Shown here piece by piece: positions 14,226 through 19,948 of a stretch of 35,886 nucleotides of DNA. The notes beneath the pieces are model-generated. The model was not told where the DNA came from, did no database searches, and worked only from the letters and a program-made list of their open reading frames with translations. Numbering within the stretch: position 1 is the stretch's first letter; each line of letters begins with the position of its first letter. The position numbers were made by a program, and so were the translations under genes. The stretch lies in IMG/VR virus record IMGVR_UViG_3300028417_000003, positions 1 to 35,886 of that record. One strand, written 5' to 3'. The DNA is from a virus.

Positions 14226-14237
14226 AGGCAAGGACAA
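14226..14237 (+). repeat. 12-base direct repeat, copy 2
   Basis: This is the second AGGCAAGGACAA, 40 bases after the first. It is followed within 25 bases by an AT-rich stretch that includes TATAAT (14263-14268). Confidence 0.7.
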
Positions 14238-14457
14238 TTCTTTTCTAACTACAAAGACTATATATAATATCAATTACACCTTAAAAATATGGGGCGTGAA
14301 GCGCAACATAGGCAGTGGGTGACGAAATAAGGAGCGGCAGCTTCTTTTGTGATAAACGATGATTAGTGGGTAATGTTACTATTAGGCGTAGGCACGTCTT
14401 AGAAATTGGTTGGAGGGCTTCTCCAGATTTCATTGTGATCGATAAGAATTGATATTG

Positions 14458-14463
14458 TATAAT
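14458..14463 (+). promoter_or_regulatory. Promoter -10 box ahead of the GIY-YIG gene
   Basis: A perfect TATAAT lies about 70 bases before the GIY-YIG gene. The best -35 candidate is TTGTGA (14433-14438) at a long 19-base spacing. The resulting leader would contain a small TAGGG/CCCTA hairpin. Confidence 0.4.
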
Positions 14464-14532
14464 CAGGCGTAAAGCAATTTAATGAATTTAGCGTAGGGCT
14501 TCCTATTACCCCTATACTGCCTTGTTTTATAT

Positions 14533-15081
14533 ATGAAGAAAGATGAAAAAATGAAATTAAATAGATTAAGAAAACGAATAAAAAACTTAAAAGAGCAAAA
14601 GCTTTTTATGGGTGTTACTAAAGAGGATATTGAGAAGCTTCAACTTTTAATGGGTTTAGGTGAAAGGGCTTTATCACAAGTAGCTTTAGCAAATAAAATT
14701 CTTATTGATGAGAACCGTATGTTTTCAAGCCCTATGACTGGATTGATAGCTGATAGCATTGTTAAAAAAAGAATGGTTAGAGAGGGTATATTAGCTTCTA
14801 ATAAAACTGGCATGAAAGTTAAGAATTCATCATCATTCATTTATATTGTGAAGCAGGTTAATGATGATGGGTTTATAAAAATTGGGAAAGCTAATAATGT
14901 TGAACGTAGGGTTGCGAGCTTGCAAGTTGGCTCTCCTTATAAATTAAAGATTATTAAAATTATAAAAGCAAATACTTCTTCTCATGCTTTACTTATTGAG
15001 AAAGCCTTACACAGAAAGTTTAAAAAACATAAAGTGCGAGGTGAATGGTATAAATCTTGTGTTAGTGAGTGTGTTTACTAA
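14533..15081 (+). CDS. GIY-YIG family protein, T5orf172/MUG113-like
   Basis: The C-terminal half (about residues 100-178 of 182) shows the degenerate GIY-YIG pattern of the T5orf172/MUG113 group: FIYIVKQVNDDGFIKIGKAN, then NNVERRVASLQVGSP and a helix with HALLIEKALHRKF before GEWYK. The N-terminal half is helical and basic and may bind DNA. Starts at 14533 and 14551 are both possible. The gene stands alone between a promoter-like box and its own terminator, which suggests a recently acquired mobile endonuclease or moron. Endonuclease activity is expected from the family but not demonstrated. Confidence 0.8.
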   Translation: MKKDEKMKLNRLRKRIKNLKEQKLFMGVTKEDIEKLQLLMGLGERALSQVALANKILIDENRMFSSPMTGLIADSIVKKRMVREGILASNKTGMKVKNSSSFIYIVKQVNDDGFIKIGKANNVERRVASLQVGSPYKLKIIKIIKANTSSHALLIEKALHRKFKKHKVRGEWYKSCVSECVY

Positions 15082-15092
15082 CACGTCTTTTT
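15059..15092 (+). terminator. Intrinsic terminator overlapping the end of the GIY-YIG gene
   Basis: GTGTTAGT (15059-15066) and ACTAACAC (15077-15084) form a perfect 8-bp stem around a 10-base loop, followed by GTCTTTTT. The GIY-YIG stop codon (15079-15081) lies inside the 3' arm. This is the clearest intrinsic terminator in the rightward region. Confidence 0.75.
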
Positions 15093-15120
15093 GATAACTA
15101 TGGAATTAAGGAGAAATAAA

Positions 15121-15573
15121 ATGACGGATTATACAAAAATACCAGAACATAAATTAGCTGGAGAATTAGGCACTGATGCGAGCAAATGGGCTGACGCTCT
15201 TGTTCAGTATAGCATAAAACATTCATTTAATATTGATGATGAAATTTTACTAACATGGTTTGCTAATGCAATAGAAACCGCTAAGTTAGAGCCTAAATCA
15301 ATAATAGTAACAAGAAATCATGCAAAGGCTTTTATCGAAGCAATCAATCCATATGAGGTTAATTGCGGTCACAGAGAAAAAGAAAGACCTAGTGAGGCTA
15401 GAACCTTTTTAAAGGGCTTAATGGGTGTTGTTCCTGTTGAAATTTGGCATCAAAAAAAAGGCAATGAAAGTTGTGAGTTATTAGCTGATGTTTTACGCCA
15501 AATAGCGGCACATATTGAGGTTAGTGGAGAGGAATTTCAAGCACAACAGAAATTGCAAATCAAGCTAAATTAA
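15121..15573 (+). CDS. Hypothetical protein, 150 residues
   Basis: ATG 15121 is chosen because AAGGAG lies immediately upstream; a TTG at 15091 is in frame but falls in the terminator tail. The product begins MTDYTKIPEHKLAGELGTDA and is mostly helical and soluble (KWADALVQYSIKHSF, then a LLTWFANAIETAK helix). No catalytic motif is visible. Its final codons are shared with an imperfect 45-base repeat read in another frame elsewhere, so the present C-terminus (QAQQKLQIKLN) may be secondary. Confidence 0.65.
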   Translation: MTDYTKIPEHKLAGELGTDASKWADALVQYSIKHSFNIDDEILLTWFANAIETAKLEPKSIIVTRNHAKAFIEAINPYEVNCGHREKERPSEARTFLKGLMGVVPVEIWHQKKGNESCELLADVLRQIAAHIEVSGEEFQAQQKLQIKLN

Positions 15574-15590
15574 ATCTAAGGAAATTATAA
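15546..15590 (+). repeat. Imperfect 45-base direct repeat, copy B
   Basis: This copy resembles 12705-12749. It covers the end of the 150-residue gene and supplies the AAGGAAA ribosome site of the release-factor-like gene at 15592. Confidence 0.65.
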
Positions 15591-15591
15591 G

Positions 15592-15957
15592 ATGAGCAAA
15601 AAGAGATTATTATTTTCAATAACTGCTAAAGATTGCAGATTTGATTATTATCGTGGTTCTGGCGCTGGCGGGCAACATAGAAACAAAACAGACAGCGCGG
15701 TTAGATGCACTCATATCTTATCAGGAGCGGTTGGAAAATGTGAAGAGAGTAGAAGTCAGCATAAAAACAAGGCTCAAGCTTTCGGGAAAATGGCAAAGAC
15801 TAAAGAATTTCTTGCTTGGCACAAAATAGAAACTGCTAGGCTCATGGGCAAATTCGTTGGCGTTGATGAAGCAGTTGATAAAGAAATGAAGAAAATTAGA
15901 ACCGAAATTAAAGTTGATGGAAAATGGAAAATCGCCCAACCCCAAGTCAGAACATAA
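15592..15957 (+). CDS. Release-factor-like protein with GGQ peptidyl-tRNA hydrolase motif
   Basis: The 121-residue protein is essentially the catalytic domain 3 of class I release factors. It reads [18 protein letters not shown] with the invariant GGQ at residues 26-28, then [20 protein letters not shown], which matches the domain's SQHxNK element. It lacks the stop-codon recognition and switch domains, so it has the size of ArfB/YaeJ-like rescue factors. Its SGAGGQ context, however, is closer to RF1/RF2. The C-terminal 45 residues are helical and basic. A role in releasing stalled ribosomes or in tuning host translation is inferred. The ribosome site AAGGAAA comes from the repeat just upstream. 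Confidence 0.85.
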   Translation: MSKKRLLFSITAKDCRFDYYRGSGAGGQHRNKTDSAVRCTHILSGAVGKCEESRSQHKNKAQAFGKMAKTKEFLAWHKIETARLMGKFVGVDEAVDKEMKKIRTEIKVDGKWKIAQPQVRT

Positions 15958-15984
15958 AACAATAAAACAAAGGAGATAGAGAAA

Positions 15985-16191
15985 ATGGGAAGCGTTAAAG
16001 AAAACATAGAGGCTGGCAATTTTAGTTGTTCTGATTGTCAAAAAACAATTACGCAAGAAAATGATATTGTTGTTGTTAATAGAGATATTAAGGTTGGCTT
16101 TATGAGCGAGACAGAAAGGTTTATATTATGTATTTCTTGCGCGCAACTTGAAGAAGAGAACAATCAATCGAAGCTAAAGTTAAAATTATGA
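15985..16191 (+). CDS. Small zinc-ribbon-like protein
   Basis: The 68-residue product has two CxxC pairs, FSCSDCQKTI near residues 14-17 and ILCISCAQLE near residue 50, typical of a small treble-clef or zinc ribbon. Between them lies a beta segment (NDIVVVNRDIKVG). AAGGAGATAG precedes the ATG. Its stop overlaps the methyltransferase start by ATGA. Its partner is unknown; it may bind nucleic acid. Confidence 0.6.
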   Translation: MGSVKENIEAGNFSCSDCQKTITQENDIVVVNRDIKVGFMSETERFILCISCAQLEEENNQSKLKLKL

Positions 16192-16784
16192 AAGGCTTAA
16201 AGGTAATATCACTTTTTGACGGAATGGCTGGGGGCATGCAAGCATTGAAAATGGCTAATATTCCAGTGTCAGAATATCATGCTTTTGAGATAGACCCATA
16301 CGCTATAAAAGTAGCAAAACACAATCACCCTGGAATAATTCATCATGGTTCGGTTGTTGATTTTGACTTCACACAATTCAAAGATGTTGATTTGTTAATA
16401 GGCGGTTCACCATGCACAGGCTTTTCTAGGGCTGGCAAAGGATTAAATTTTGACGATCCACAATCAAAGCTATTTTTTGACTTTGTGCGTGCAAAAGAAG
16501 AAATGAAACCGAAAAGATTTAGTGATTGTAAGAAGTTTTACACGTTAACCGCTCAAGATAAGCATGGTGTTTTAATTGAGGGCTATATAAGAAAGCTAAC
16601 GCCAATAGAATGCTTGAGATTGCAAAGCTTCACTGATAATTGTTTAGATGTTGATGGGATAAGCAATGCGCAAAAATATCGCATGACAGGTAACGGGTGG
16701 AACATTGAAGTAATAACGCATAATTTGAACGAAATGAAATTAAACAAACCACCTGCTGCATTTCAGCTATCAATGGAAATATAG
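16188..16784 (+). CDS. C5-cytosine DNA methyltransferase with internal deletion
   Basis: The 198-residue product has motif I (ISLFDGMAGG, residues 7-16), motif II around FEIDPYA and the catalytic loop GGSPCTGFSRAG with C76. It then passes abruptly near residues 109-113 (MKPKRFSDCKKFY) to C-terminal elements: YTLTAQDKHGVL, IRKLTPIECLRLQ (motif IX) and GNGWNIEVI (motif X). The segment that should carry the ENV glutamate (motif VI), motif VIII arginines and the target-recognition domain is absent while the frame is kept. Phage enzymes of this type are usually clearly longer. As written it should not methylate DNA. In-frame deletion and assembly collapse are both possible. Confidence 0.8.
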   Translation: MKGLKVISLFDGMAGGMQALKMANIPVSEYHAFEIDPYAIKVAKHNHPGIIHHGSVVDFDFTQFKDVDLLIGGSPCTGFSRAGKGLNFDDPQSKLFFDFVRAKEEMKPKRFSDCKKFYTLTAQDKHGVLIEGYIRKLTPIECLRLQSFTDNCLDVDGISNAQKYRMTGNGWNIEVITHNLNEMKLNKPPAAFQLSMEI

Positions 16785-16792
16785 GAGAATGA

Positions 16793-17338
16793 ATGATGAA
16801 GTGTAAAGCTAGTGACATTGTAGAAGCTCTAATTAAGCGCGCTAAAGAAAGTGATTTGATATGGGTTGAAGAGCTTAGACTAAATAGTGGCTCTAGCAGG
16901 GTTGATTTTTGGACAATGAAACCTCACGCTAGCACTGGATTTAATGCAGTTTCTTATGAGATAAAAGTAAGCAAACAGGATTTCAAAAAAGACAGCTTAG
17001 AAAAACAAACGCAGGCGCTTTCTTTTTGTGACAAATTTTATTTCGTCATGCCTGTTGGTTTGATTGATAAATCAGAAATACCAGAATGGGCAGGGTTAAT
17101 TGAATATAATGGTTTGTTAAAAGTGGTAAAGCGAGCGCCTAAGAAAGAACAAAAGAGCCACCCTAATTGGGATTTTGTCACTTCAATTTTAAGAAATAGT
17201 GCAAAATTCGGGCGGGATACTGATATTTTTAGAAAACAAATTTCAGATTTGCAGGTTAATCTAGCGCAAGAAAAAAGAGAAACAGTTATTTTCAAAAGAT
17301 TATATGAGAGATCTGTTGAAAAAATACAAGGAGAATAG
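16793..17338 (+). CDS. PD-(D/E)XK-type (MmcB-like) nuclease-fold protein
   Basis: The pattern SSRVDFWTMKP followed by AVSYEIKVSKQDFKKD fits the D...ExK core of restriction-endonuclease-fold proteins, as in the MmcB DNA-repair family (D at about residue 38, E-I-K at about 62-64). A conserved FYFVMPVGLIDKSEIPEWAG strand-helix follows. The C-terminal 50 residues form a likely coiled coil. It follows the methyltransferase by eight bases, with GGAG as ribosome site, so a modification/repair pairing is suggestive. Catalysis is not certain. Confidence 0.7.
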   Translation: MMKCKASDIVEALIKRAKESDLIWVEELRLNSGSSRVDFWTMKPHASTGFNAVSYEIKVSKQDFKKDSLEKQTQALSFCDKFYFVMPVGLIDKSEIPEWAGLIEYNGLLKVVKRAPKKEQKSHPNWDFVTSILRNSAKFGRDTDIFRKQISDLQVNLAQEKRETVIFKRLYERSVEKIQGE

Positions 17339-17340
17339 AG

Positions 17341-17673
17341 ATGAGTAACAAAGATTTAATTAAAAGGATTAGAAGCGCTGCTAAAAATGCACCAAACCGC
17401 AGTTTTCTTTTTGAAATAGCCGAAGCACTAGAAGCTCATGAATGGCAACCTATCGCAACAGCGCCTAAAGAAGGAACAGAGATTTTAGTTTATAATGGAA
17501 CTAATGAAGGTTTTTATAAAGCAAAGGGCGATATGGGCGTGGTTTCATGGAAAAAACAGTCATTCCCAAACGGCAAAATGGCATGGCGCACCGCTGATTG
17601 CTGTGATGGTGTTGCTACTTATGATGGAGCAACTCATTGGCAACCACTTCCATCAGCTCCAGAGGTGGAATAA
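17341..17673 (+). CDS. DUF551-like phage protein
   Basis: The 110-residue product contains EWQPIATAPKEGTEILVYNG and ends in THWQPLPSAPE, the two hallmark ends of the small DUF551 domain common in phages (WxPIxxAPKDGT...HWxPLPxPP). The first 35 residues are a helical extension. An AAGGAG site precedes ATG. Its stop shares a base with the next start (TAATG). No function is established for the family. Confidence 0.8.
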   Translation: MSNKDLIKRIRSAAKNAPNRSFLFEIAEALEAHEWQPIATAPKEGTEILVYNGTNEGFYKAKGDMGVVSWKKQSFPNGKMAWRTADCCDGVATYDGATHWQPLPSAPEVE

Positions 17674-17774
17674 TGACTGATAAAATCGAAAAACTCAAAG
17701 TAGTAAACGTCAAAAACGAGGTTAATGAAACTATAATTGAGATATTAAAGACCTCATTGAAAGAGGTTTTATAA
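17673..17774 (+). CDS. 33-residue hypothetical protein
   Basis: The short frame encodes MTDKIEKLKVVNVKNEVNET and a helical remainder ending KEVL. Both ends share a base with neighbouring genes in TAATG junctions, so termination-reinitiation is expected. The paired overlaps are the main evidence that it is translated. Confidence 0.5.
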   Translation: MTDKIEKLKVVNVKNEVNETIIEILKTSLKEVL

Positions 17775-17989
17775 TGACAATTGTTAAAGGAATTACGCAA
17801 AGTGGTGTAAACTTATATAACTGTGATTGGCTTTACTGCAATACGCATAATCAGCCTTGGGCTAGTGGGTGGTATTGGTATGGTTCGATTAGAGATAGTG
17901 AAGAAAATACAGATTTACTTTTAACATTTTGCTCAAAGACCTGCGCAGAGAGTTATAATGGTGGTGAATTTAAGGTGAAAAAGTCTTAA
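17774..17989 (+). CDS. Small Cys/Trp-rich protein
   Basis: The 71-residue product has four cysteines and a histidine spaced as a possible zinc site (NCDWLYCNTH, then TFCSKTCAES) and an aromatic loop (PWASGWYWYGSIRD). It is linked at both ends by TAATG junctions. It could be a small nucleic-acid- or protein-binding zinc module; no family name is offered. Confidence 0.55.
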   Translation: MTIVKGITQSGVNLYNCDWLYCNTHNQPWASGWYWYGSIRDSEENTDLLLTFCSKTCAESYNGGEFKVKKS

Positions 17990-18174
17990 TGCCAGCGGCT
18001 CTAATTAAAGGACGATTGCACAAAAAATGTGAGGTGTGCCAAAGCCCTAATGCAAGCTTTGGGTTTGGTGTAAATTTGAGAGAAGCTCTTAGGCAAAAAG
18101 AGTTGAAGAATATTAATAGGGCTAGAGAGAATTTGGGTAAATGGTATTGCAATGAACACAAAGGTGTTGTATGA
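17989..18174 (+). CDS. Small zinc-finger-like protein, end of rightward operon
   Basis: The 61-residue basic protein has CEVCQSPNASFGFGVN and a C-terminal WYCNEHKGVV, giving a C-x2-C...C-x2-H set that could hold zinc. The middle is a charged helix (REALRQKELKNINRARENLG). It starts by a TAATG junction and is the last gene before the convergent intergenic region. Function is unknown. Confidence 0.55.
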   Translation: MPAALIKGRLHKKCEVCQSPNASFGFGVNLREALRQKELKNINRARENLGKWYCNEHKGVV

Positions 18175-18183
18175 AGATGTTTC

Positions 18184-18212
18184 TCTAACACGCCTTATTG
18201 AGATGTGTTAGA
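18184..18212. terminator. Hairpin 1 in convergent gap
   Basis: TCTAACAC (18184-18191) and GTGTTAGA (18205-18212) form a perfect 8-bp stem with a 13-base loop, ten bases after the last rightward gene. The core of the stem matches the terminator stem at 15059-15084. No strong T-run follows on the plus strand, so termination efficiency is uncertain. Confidence 0.45.
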
Positions 18213-18220
18213 ATTTAGCA

Positions 18221-18252
18221 CCAGAGGCTTACTGTGGCGGTTTTGCCTCTGG
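18221..18252. terminator. Hairpin 2 in convergent gap
   Basis: CCAGAGGC (18221-18228) pairs perfectly with GCCTCTGG (18245-18252) around a 16-base loop; TCAGTTATTTT follows. It is a plausible terminator for the rightward operon together with hairpin 1. Confidence 0.5.
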
Positions 18253-18267
18253 TCAGTTATTTTGCAG

Positions 18268-18324
18268 TTTCTAACATAAGAATATTTATATGTTGTAAAG
18301 TGGGGTGGTTTCTAGTATAAGAAA
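18268..18324. promoter_or_regulatory. Pair of operator-like repeats in convergent gap
   Basis: TTTCTAACATAAGAA (18268-18282) and TTTCTAGTATAAGAAA (18309-18324) are near-copies 41 bases apart, each with TTCT/AGAA dyad symmetry. They resemble the palindrome at 11190-11204. They may bind a phage regulator, though they do not sit at an obvious promoter. Confidence 0.4.
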
Positions 18325-18356
18325 TTTGTTGCATAATTATGGGTGTGACGTCAAGA

Positions 18357-18397
18357 CCGCTCCCCCCTTTATTTCTAAGCATAAAGGCTGGGGGCGG
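18357..18397. terminator. Strong GC-rich hairpin after the HTH gene
   Basis: CCGCTCCC (18357-18364) pairs with GGGGGCGG (18390-18397, one G-U), and CCTTTAT (18366-18372) pairs with ATAAAGG (18381-18387) around TTCTAAGC. It begins 11 bases beyond the stop of the minus-strand HTH gene. It is the most stable-looking hairpin in the window. A T-run is lacking, so it may be a processing or roadblock element rather than a classical terminator. Confidence 0.5.
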
Positions 18398-18407
18398 CAT
18401 TCCAAGA

Positions 18408-18602
18408 TTAATTGCCTCTCCAAAGACCAGAGACGTAATCAAACTCGCCTTCTAGCTGTTTACAAGCTAGTTCCAGCATTTTACTGCCACCTTTTTTGCG
18501 ATAATTCACAATTGCTCTTGTAGTAACCTCTAACATTTTAGCCGCTTCAATATTTGACAATTCAAGCTGTTTTTGCCATTCCTTAAATTCAGTTGCGGTC
18601 AT
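18408..18602 (-). CDS. XRE/Cro-like helix-turn-helix protein
   Basis: The 64-residue product has a compact HTH of the lambda-repressor type: EFKEWQKQLELSNIEAAKML, EVTTRAIVNYRKKG and KMLELACKQLEG. Helix 2-turn-helix 3 spans about residues 16-36. It lacks a separate oligomerisation domain, as in Cro-like proteins. It overlaps the preceding gene by four bases and closes a leftward operon. A role in the regulatory switch or early shut-off is inferred. Confidence 0.75.
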   Translation of the reverse strand: MTATEFKEWQKQLELSNIEAAKMLEVTTRAIVNYRKKGGSKMLELACKQLEGEFDYVSGLWRGN

Positions 18603-19009
18603 TTCACACTCTCCTCAATTGCCATGTTGTTTTTACAAAGACTTATTATATCATCTAATGCCCACGCTATATTTTCTGGTCTGCCTCTATTTTTCCAAGT
18701 GTTATCTTTGTTAGGCTTTAACGCTAGGAACACATCAAGTGTGTGGTTTTCCTCCATAAGTCCGATTAGCTTAAATCTACTACTAACCATATCCATTCTA
18801 GCGAATTGGTCTCGTAGTTTACTGATTGTTTCAGAATTAGTCTCCCCTTTTGCCCCACAAAATTCACCGATCAGTATTGCTTGACATTCCATTAAATCTA
18901 CTCCAAACTCATCAGCAGGCTTTTGAAGTAATTCAACCACTCCATCAATCCCGATTTTGTCAACCTTATCAATCGTTCTTAATGTTTGTAATCTTTGTTC
19001 GCTATTCAT
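18599..19009 (-). CDS. Phage protein resembling the HisRS inter-domain segment
   Basis: The N-terminus of this 136-residue protein, LQTLRTIDKVDKIGIDGVVE, strikingly resembles the conserved RxIDKLDKIG segment of histidyl-tRNA synthetases. The rest (acidic helices, then a region with RGRPENIAWALDDIIS) does not contain catalytic class II motifs. It is therefore not a synthetase; it may share a helical module with HisRS. The start shares a base with the previous stop. Function is unknown. Confidence 0.6.
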   Translation of the reverse strand: MNSEQRLQTLRTIDKVDKIGIDGVVELLQKPADEFGVDLMECQAILIGEFCGAKGETNSETISKLRDQFARMDMVSSRFKLIGLMEENHTLDVFLALKPNKDNTWKNRGRPENIAWALDDIISLCKNNMAIEESVK

Positions 19010-19365
19010 TAAAATTTCTCCTTTTCCAAATCATTCTCAAAATCTGCTCTATCAGCGTATTCATCATAATTAGCGTCAATTACAATTGCTTCAATTTCAT
19101 CGCTAATATATTCCAAGAATATATCTGGTGTCATTCCTTTAGCGTCTGCCAAATCATCGCAACAAGACAGTTCGCCTGCATTGCAAGCCAACCACTCTTT
19201 AGCCACCTCTTCGGTAGCATCAGCCGCTGACAGCTCATCATCGGTTGATGTCATTAAAATGATTTTGACGACATACTCAAATAATAACTTAGAGGCTACG
19301 ATTTGTTCTTTTGTCATTTTATCGCTGAAATCATCAGCGAATTCTATTAAATAAAAATCATTCAT
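19009..19365 (-). CDS. Acidic hypothetical protein
   Basis: The 118-residue protein is very acidic (MNDFYLIEFADDFSDKMTKE, then STDDELSAADATEEVAKEWL) and helical. Small highly acidic phage proteins often mimic DNA or inhibit host enzymes, but nothing specific supports that here. A GAGGATATAGAGAA element precedes ATG. It lies between the HisRS-like gene and an apparently AUU-initiated gene. Confidence 0.6.
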   Translation of the reverse strand: MNDFYLIEFADDFSDKMTKEQIVASKLLFEYVVKIILMTSTDDELSAADATEEVAKEWLACNAGELSCCDDLADAKGMTPDIFLEYISDEIEAIVIDANYDEYADRADFENDLEKEKF

Positions 19366-19383
19366 TTCTCTATATCCTCTAGT

Positions 19384-19638
19384 TTAGTTGTTATCTTTTC
19401 CACGCATTTCTGCTAATTTCAAAGTTGTATGCACGCAAGTATTGTGAATGATTTGCCCCATAAATTCATGACTTATTGCATAACGGAATTCAATGATTTT
19501 GCCAGCCGAGTTAAGTGTGATAGCATAATCTGTAACGGTTGTCTTTTTTGGGTGCTTAGCTCTTGGTATAAATTTGTGTCCAATTGGATAAATATCTTTG
19601 CCTAATAATTCAGTTAAAATTTTCTGTGAATATTTAAT
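19384..19638 (-). CDS. Conserved small phage protein, apparently AUU-initiated
   Basis: An 84-codon frame has a TAG two codons before the first usable position and no ATG, GTG or TTG in its first half. The only codon at correct distance (seven bases) from a GGAG site is ATT at 19638. The protein, with KDIYPIGHKFIPRAKHPKKT, then NSAGKIIEFRYAISHEFMGQ and a CVHTTLKLAEMRG end, looks like a family of small phage proteins with a HKFxPR...HEFMGQ layout. That makes the frame credible despite the start. Either a rare AUU start is used or a G was lost from ATG. Confidence 0.6.
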   Translation of the reverse strand: MKYSQKILTELLGKDIYPIGHKFIPRAKHPKKTTVTDYAITLNSAGKIIEFRYAISHEFMGQIIHNTCVHTTLKLAEMRGKDNN

Positions 19639-19694
19639 GCTCTATCTCCATTTGTGTTTCTATAGCTCTAATATAGTGAACTTATTTCGCCCTG

Positions 19695-19838
19695 TCAACT
19701 GTAAAGTGAACTTTTTGCGCTTTTCTTTAAGCCTAAATAATCATCAATAAGTTTATATGCCTCATTCAGTCGCCCTTCATTTTTAAGCCGAACAATCCAA
19801 TAAGCGAAATCTTGGTCGCTCATATCCTCGACTCTCAT
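19695..19838 (-). CDS. 47-residue hypothetical protein
   Basis: The product begins MRVEDMSDQDFAYWIVRLKN and continues as an amphipathic helix (GRLNEAYKLIDDYLGLKK). Its ATG overlaps the stop of the preceding small membrane protein by ATGA. A second ATG at codon 6 is also possible. No function was recognised. Confidence 0.5.
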   Translation of the reverse strand: MRVEDMSDQDFAYWIVRLKNEGRLNEAYKLIDDYLGLKKSAKSSLYS

Positions 19839-19930
19839 AGCGCCACCAGAATATCAGCCCAAAAATATATTGAAATCATAAAGCCACCTAGAGCGGCTAA
19901 TGTGCATAAATCTTTAATCAAATTCATCAT
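19835..19930 (-). CDS. 31-residue single-pass membrane peptide
   Basis: The peptide begins MMNLIKDLCTLAALGG and consists mostly of one hydrophobic helix (LAALGGFMISIYFWADILV). It is the promoter-proximal frame of the leftward set starting near 19940 and overlaps the next gene by four bases. Phage membrane peptides of this size can act as lysis inhibitors or exclusion factors; the role here is unknown. Confidence 0.45.
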   Translation of the reverse strand: MMNLIKDLCTLAALGGFMISIYFWADILVAL

Positions 19931-19948
19931 TGTATTTTTCCATTTTCT

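Larger units (their letters stand above)
13824..14532. other. 709-bp gene-free region with hairpins, direct repeats and promoter-like boxes
   Basis: No convincing gene was found on either strand. The region holds AT-rich motif copy 3 (13861-13876), three consecutive hairpins (13968-14069), an inverted repeat GAAGTCA/TGACTTC (14163-14169 with 14214-14220), a 12-base direct repeat (14186 and 14226) and an AT-rich tract (14258-14280). A perfect TATAAT lies at 14458-14463. Very short ATG frames occur but none exceeds about 15 codons on the plus strand. The region is a candidate for a noncoding RNA locus, a replication origin or both. Confidence 0.6.

Noticed and set aside
14281-14433. A 50-codon minus-strand frame in the gene-free region
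   Set aside because: It has no ribosome site or neighbouring operon, an unusual Pro/Leu/Ser-rich composition and overlaps promoter-like sequence; it is likely chance.
18305-18523. 72-codon plus-strand frame across the convergent gap
   Set aside because: It runs through the strong hairpin and antisense to the HTH gene, without a ribosome site.
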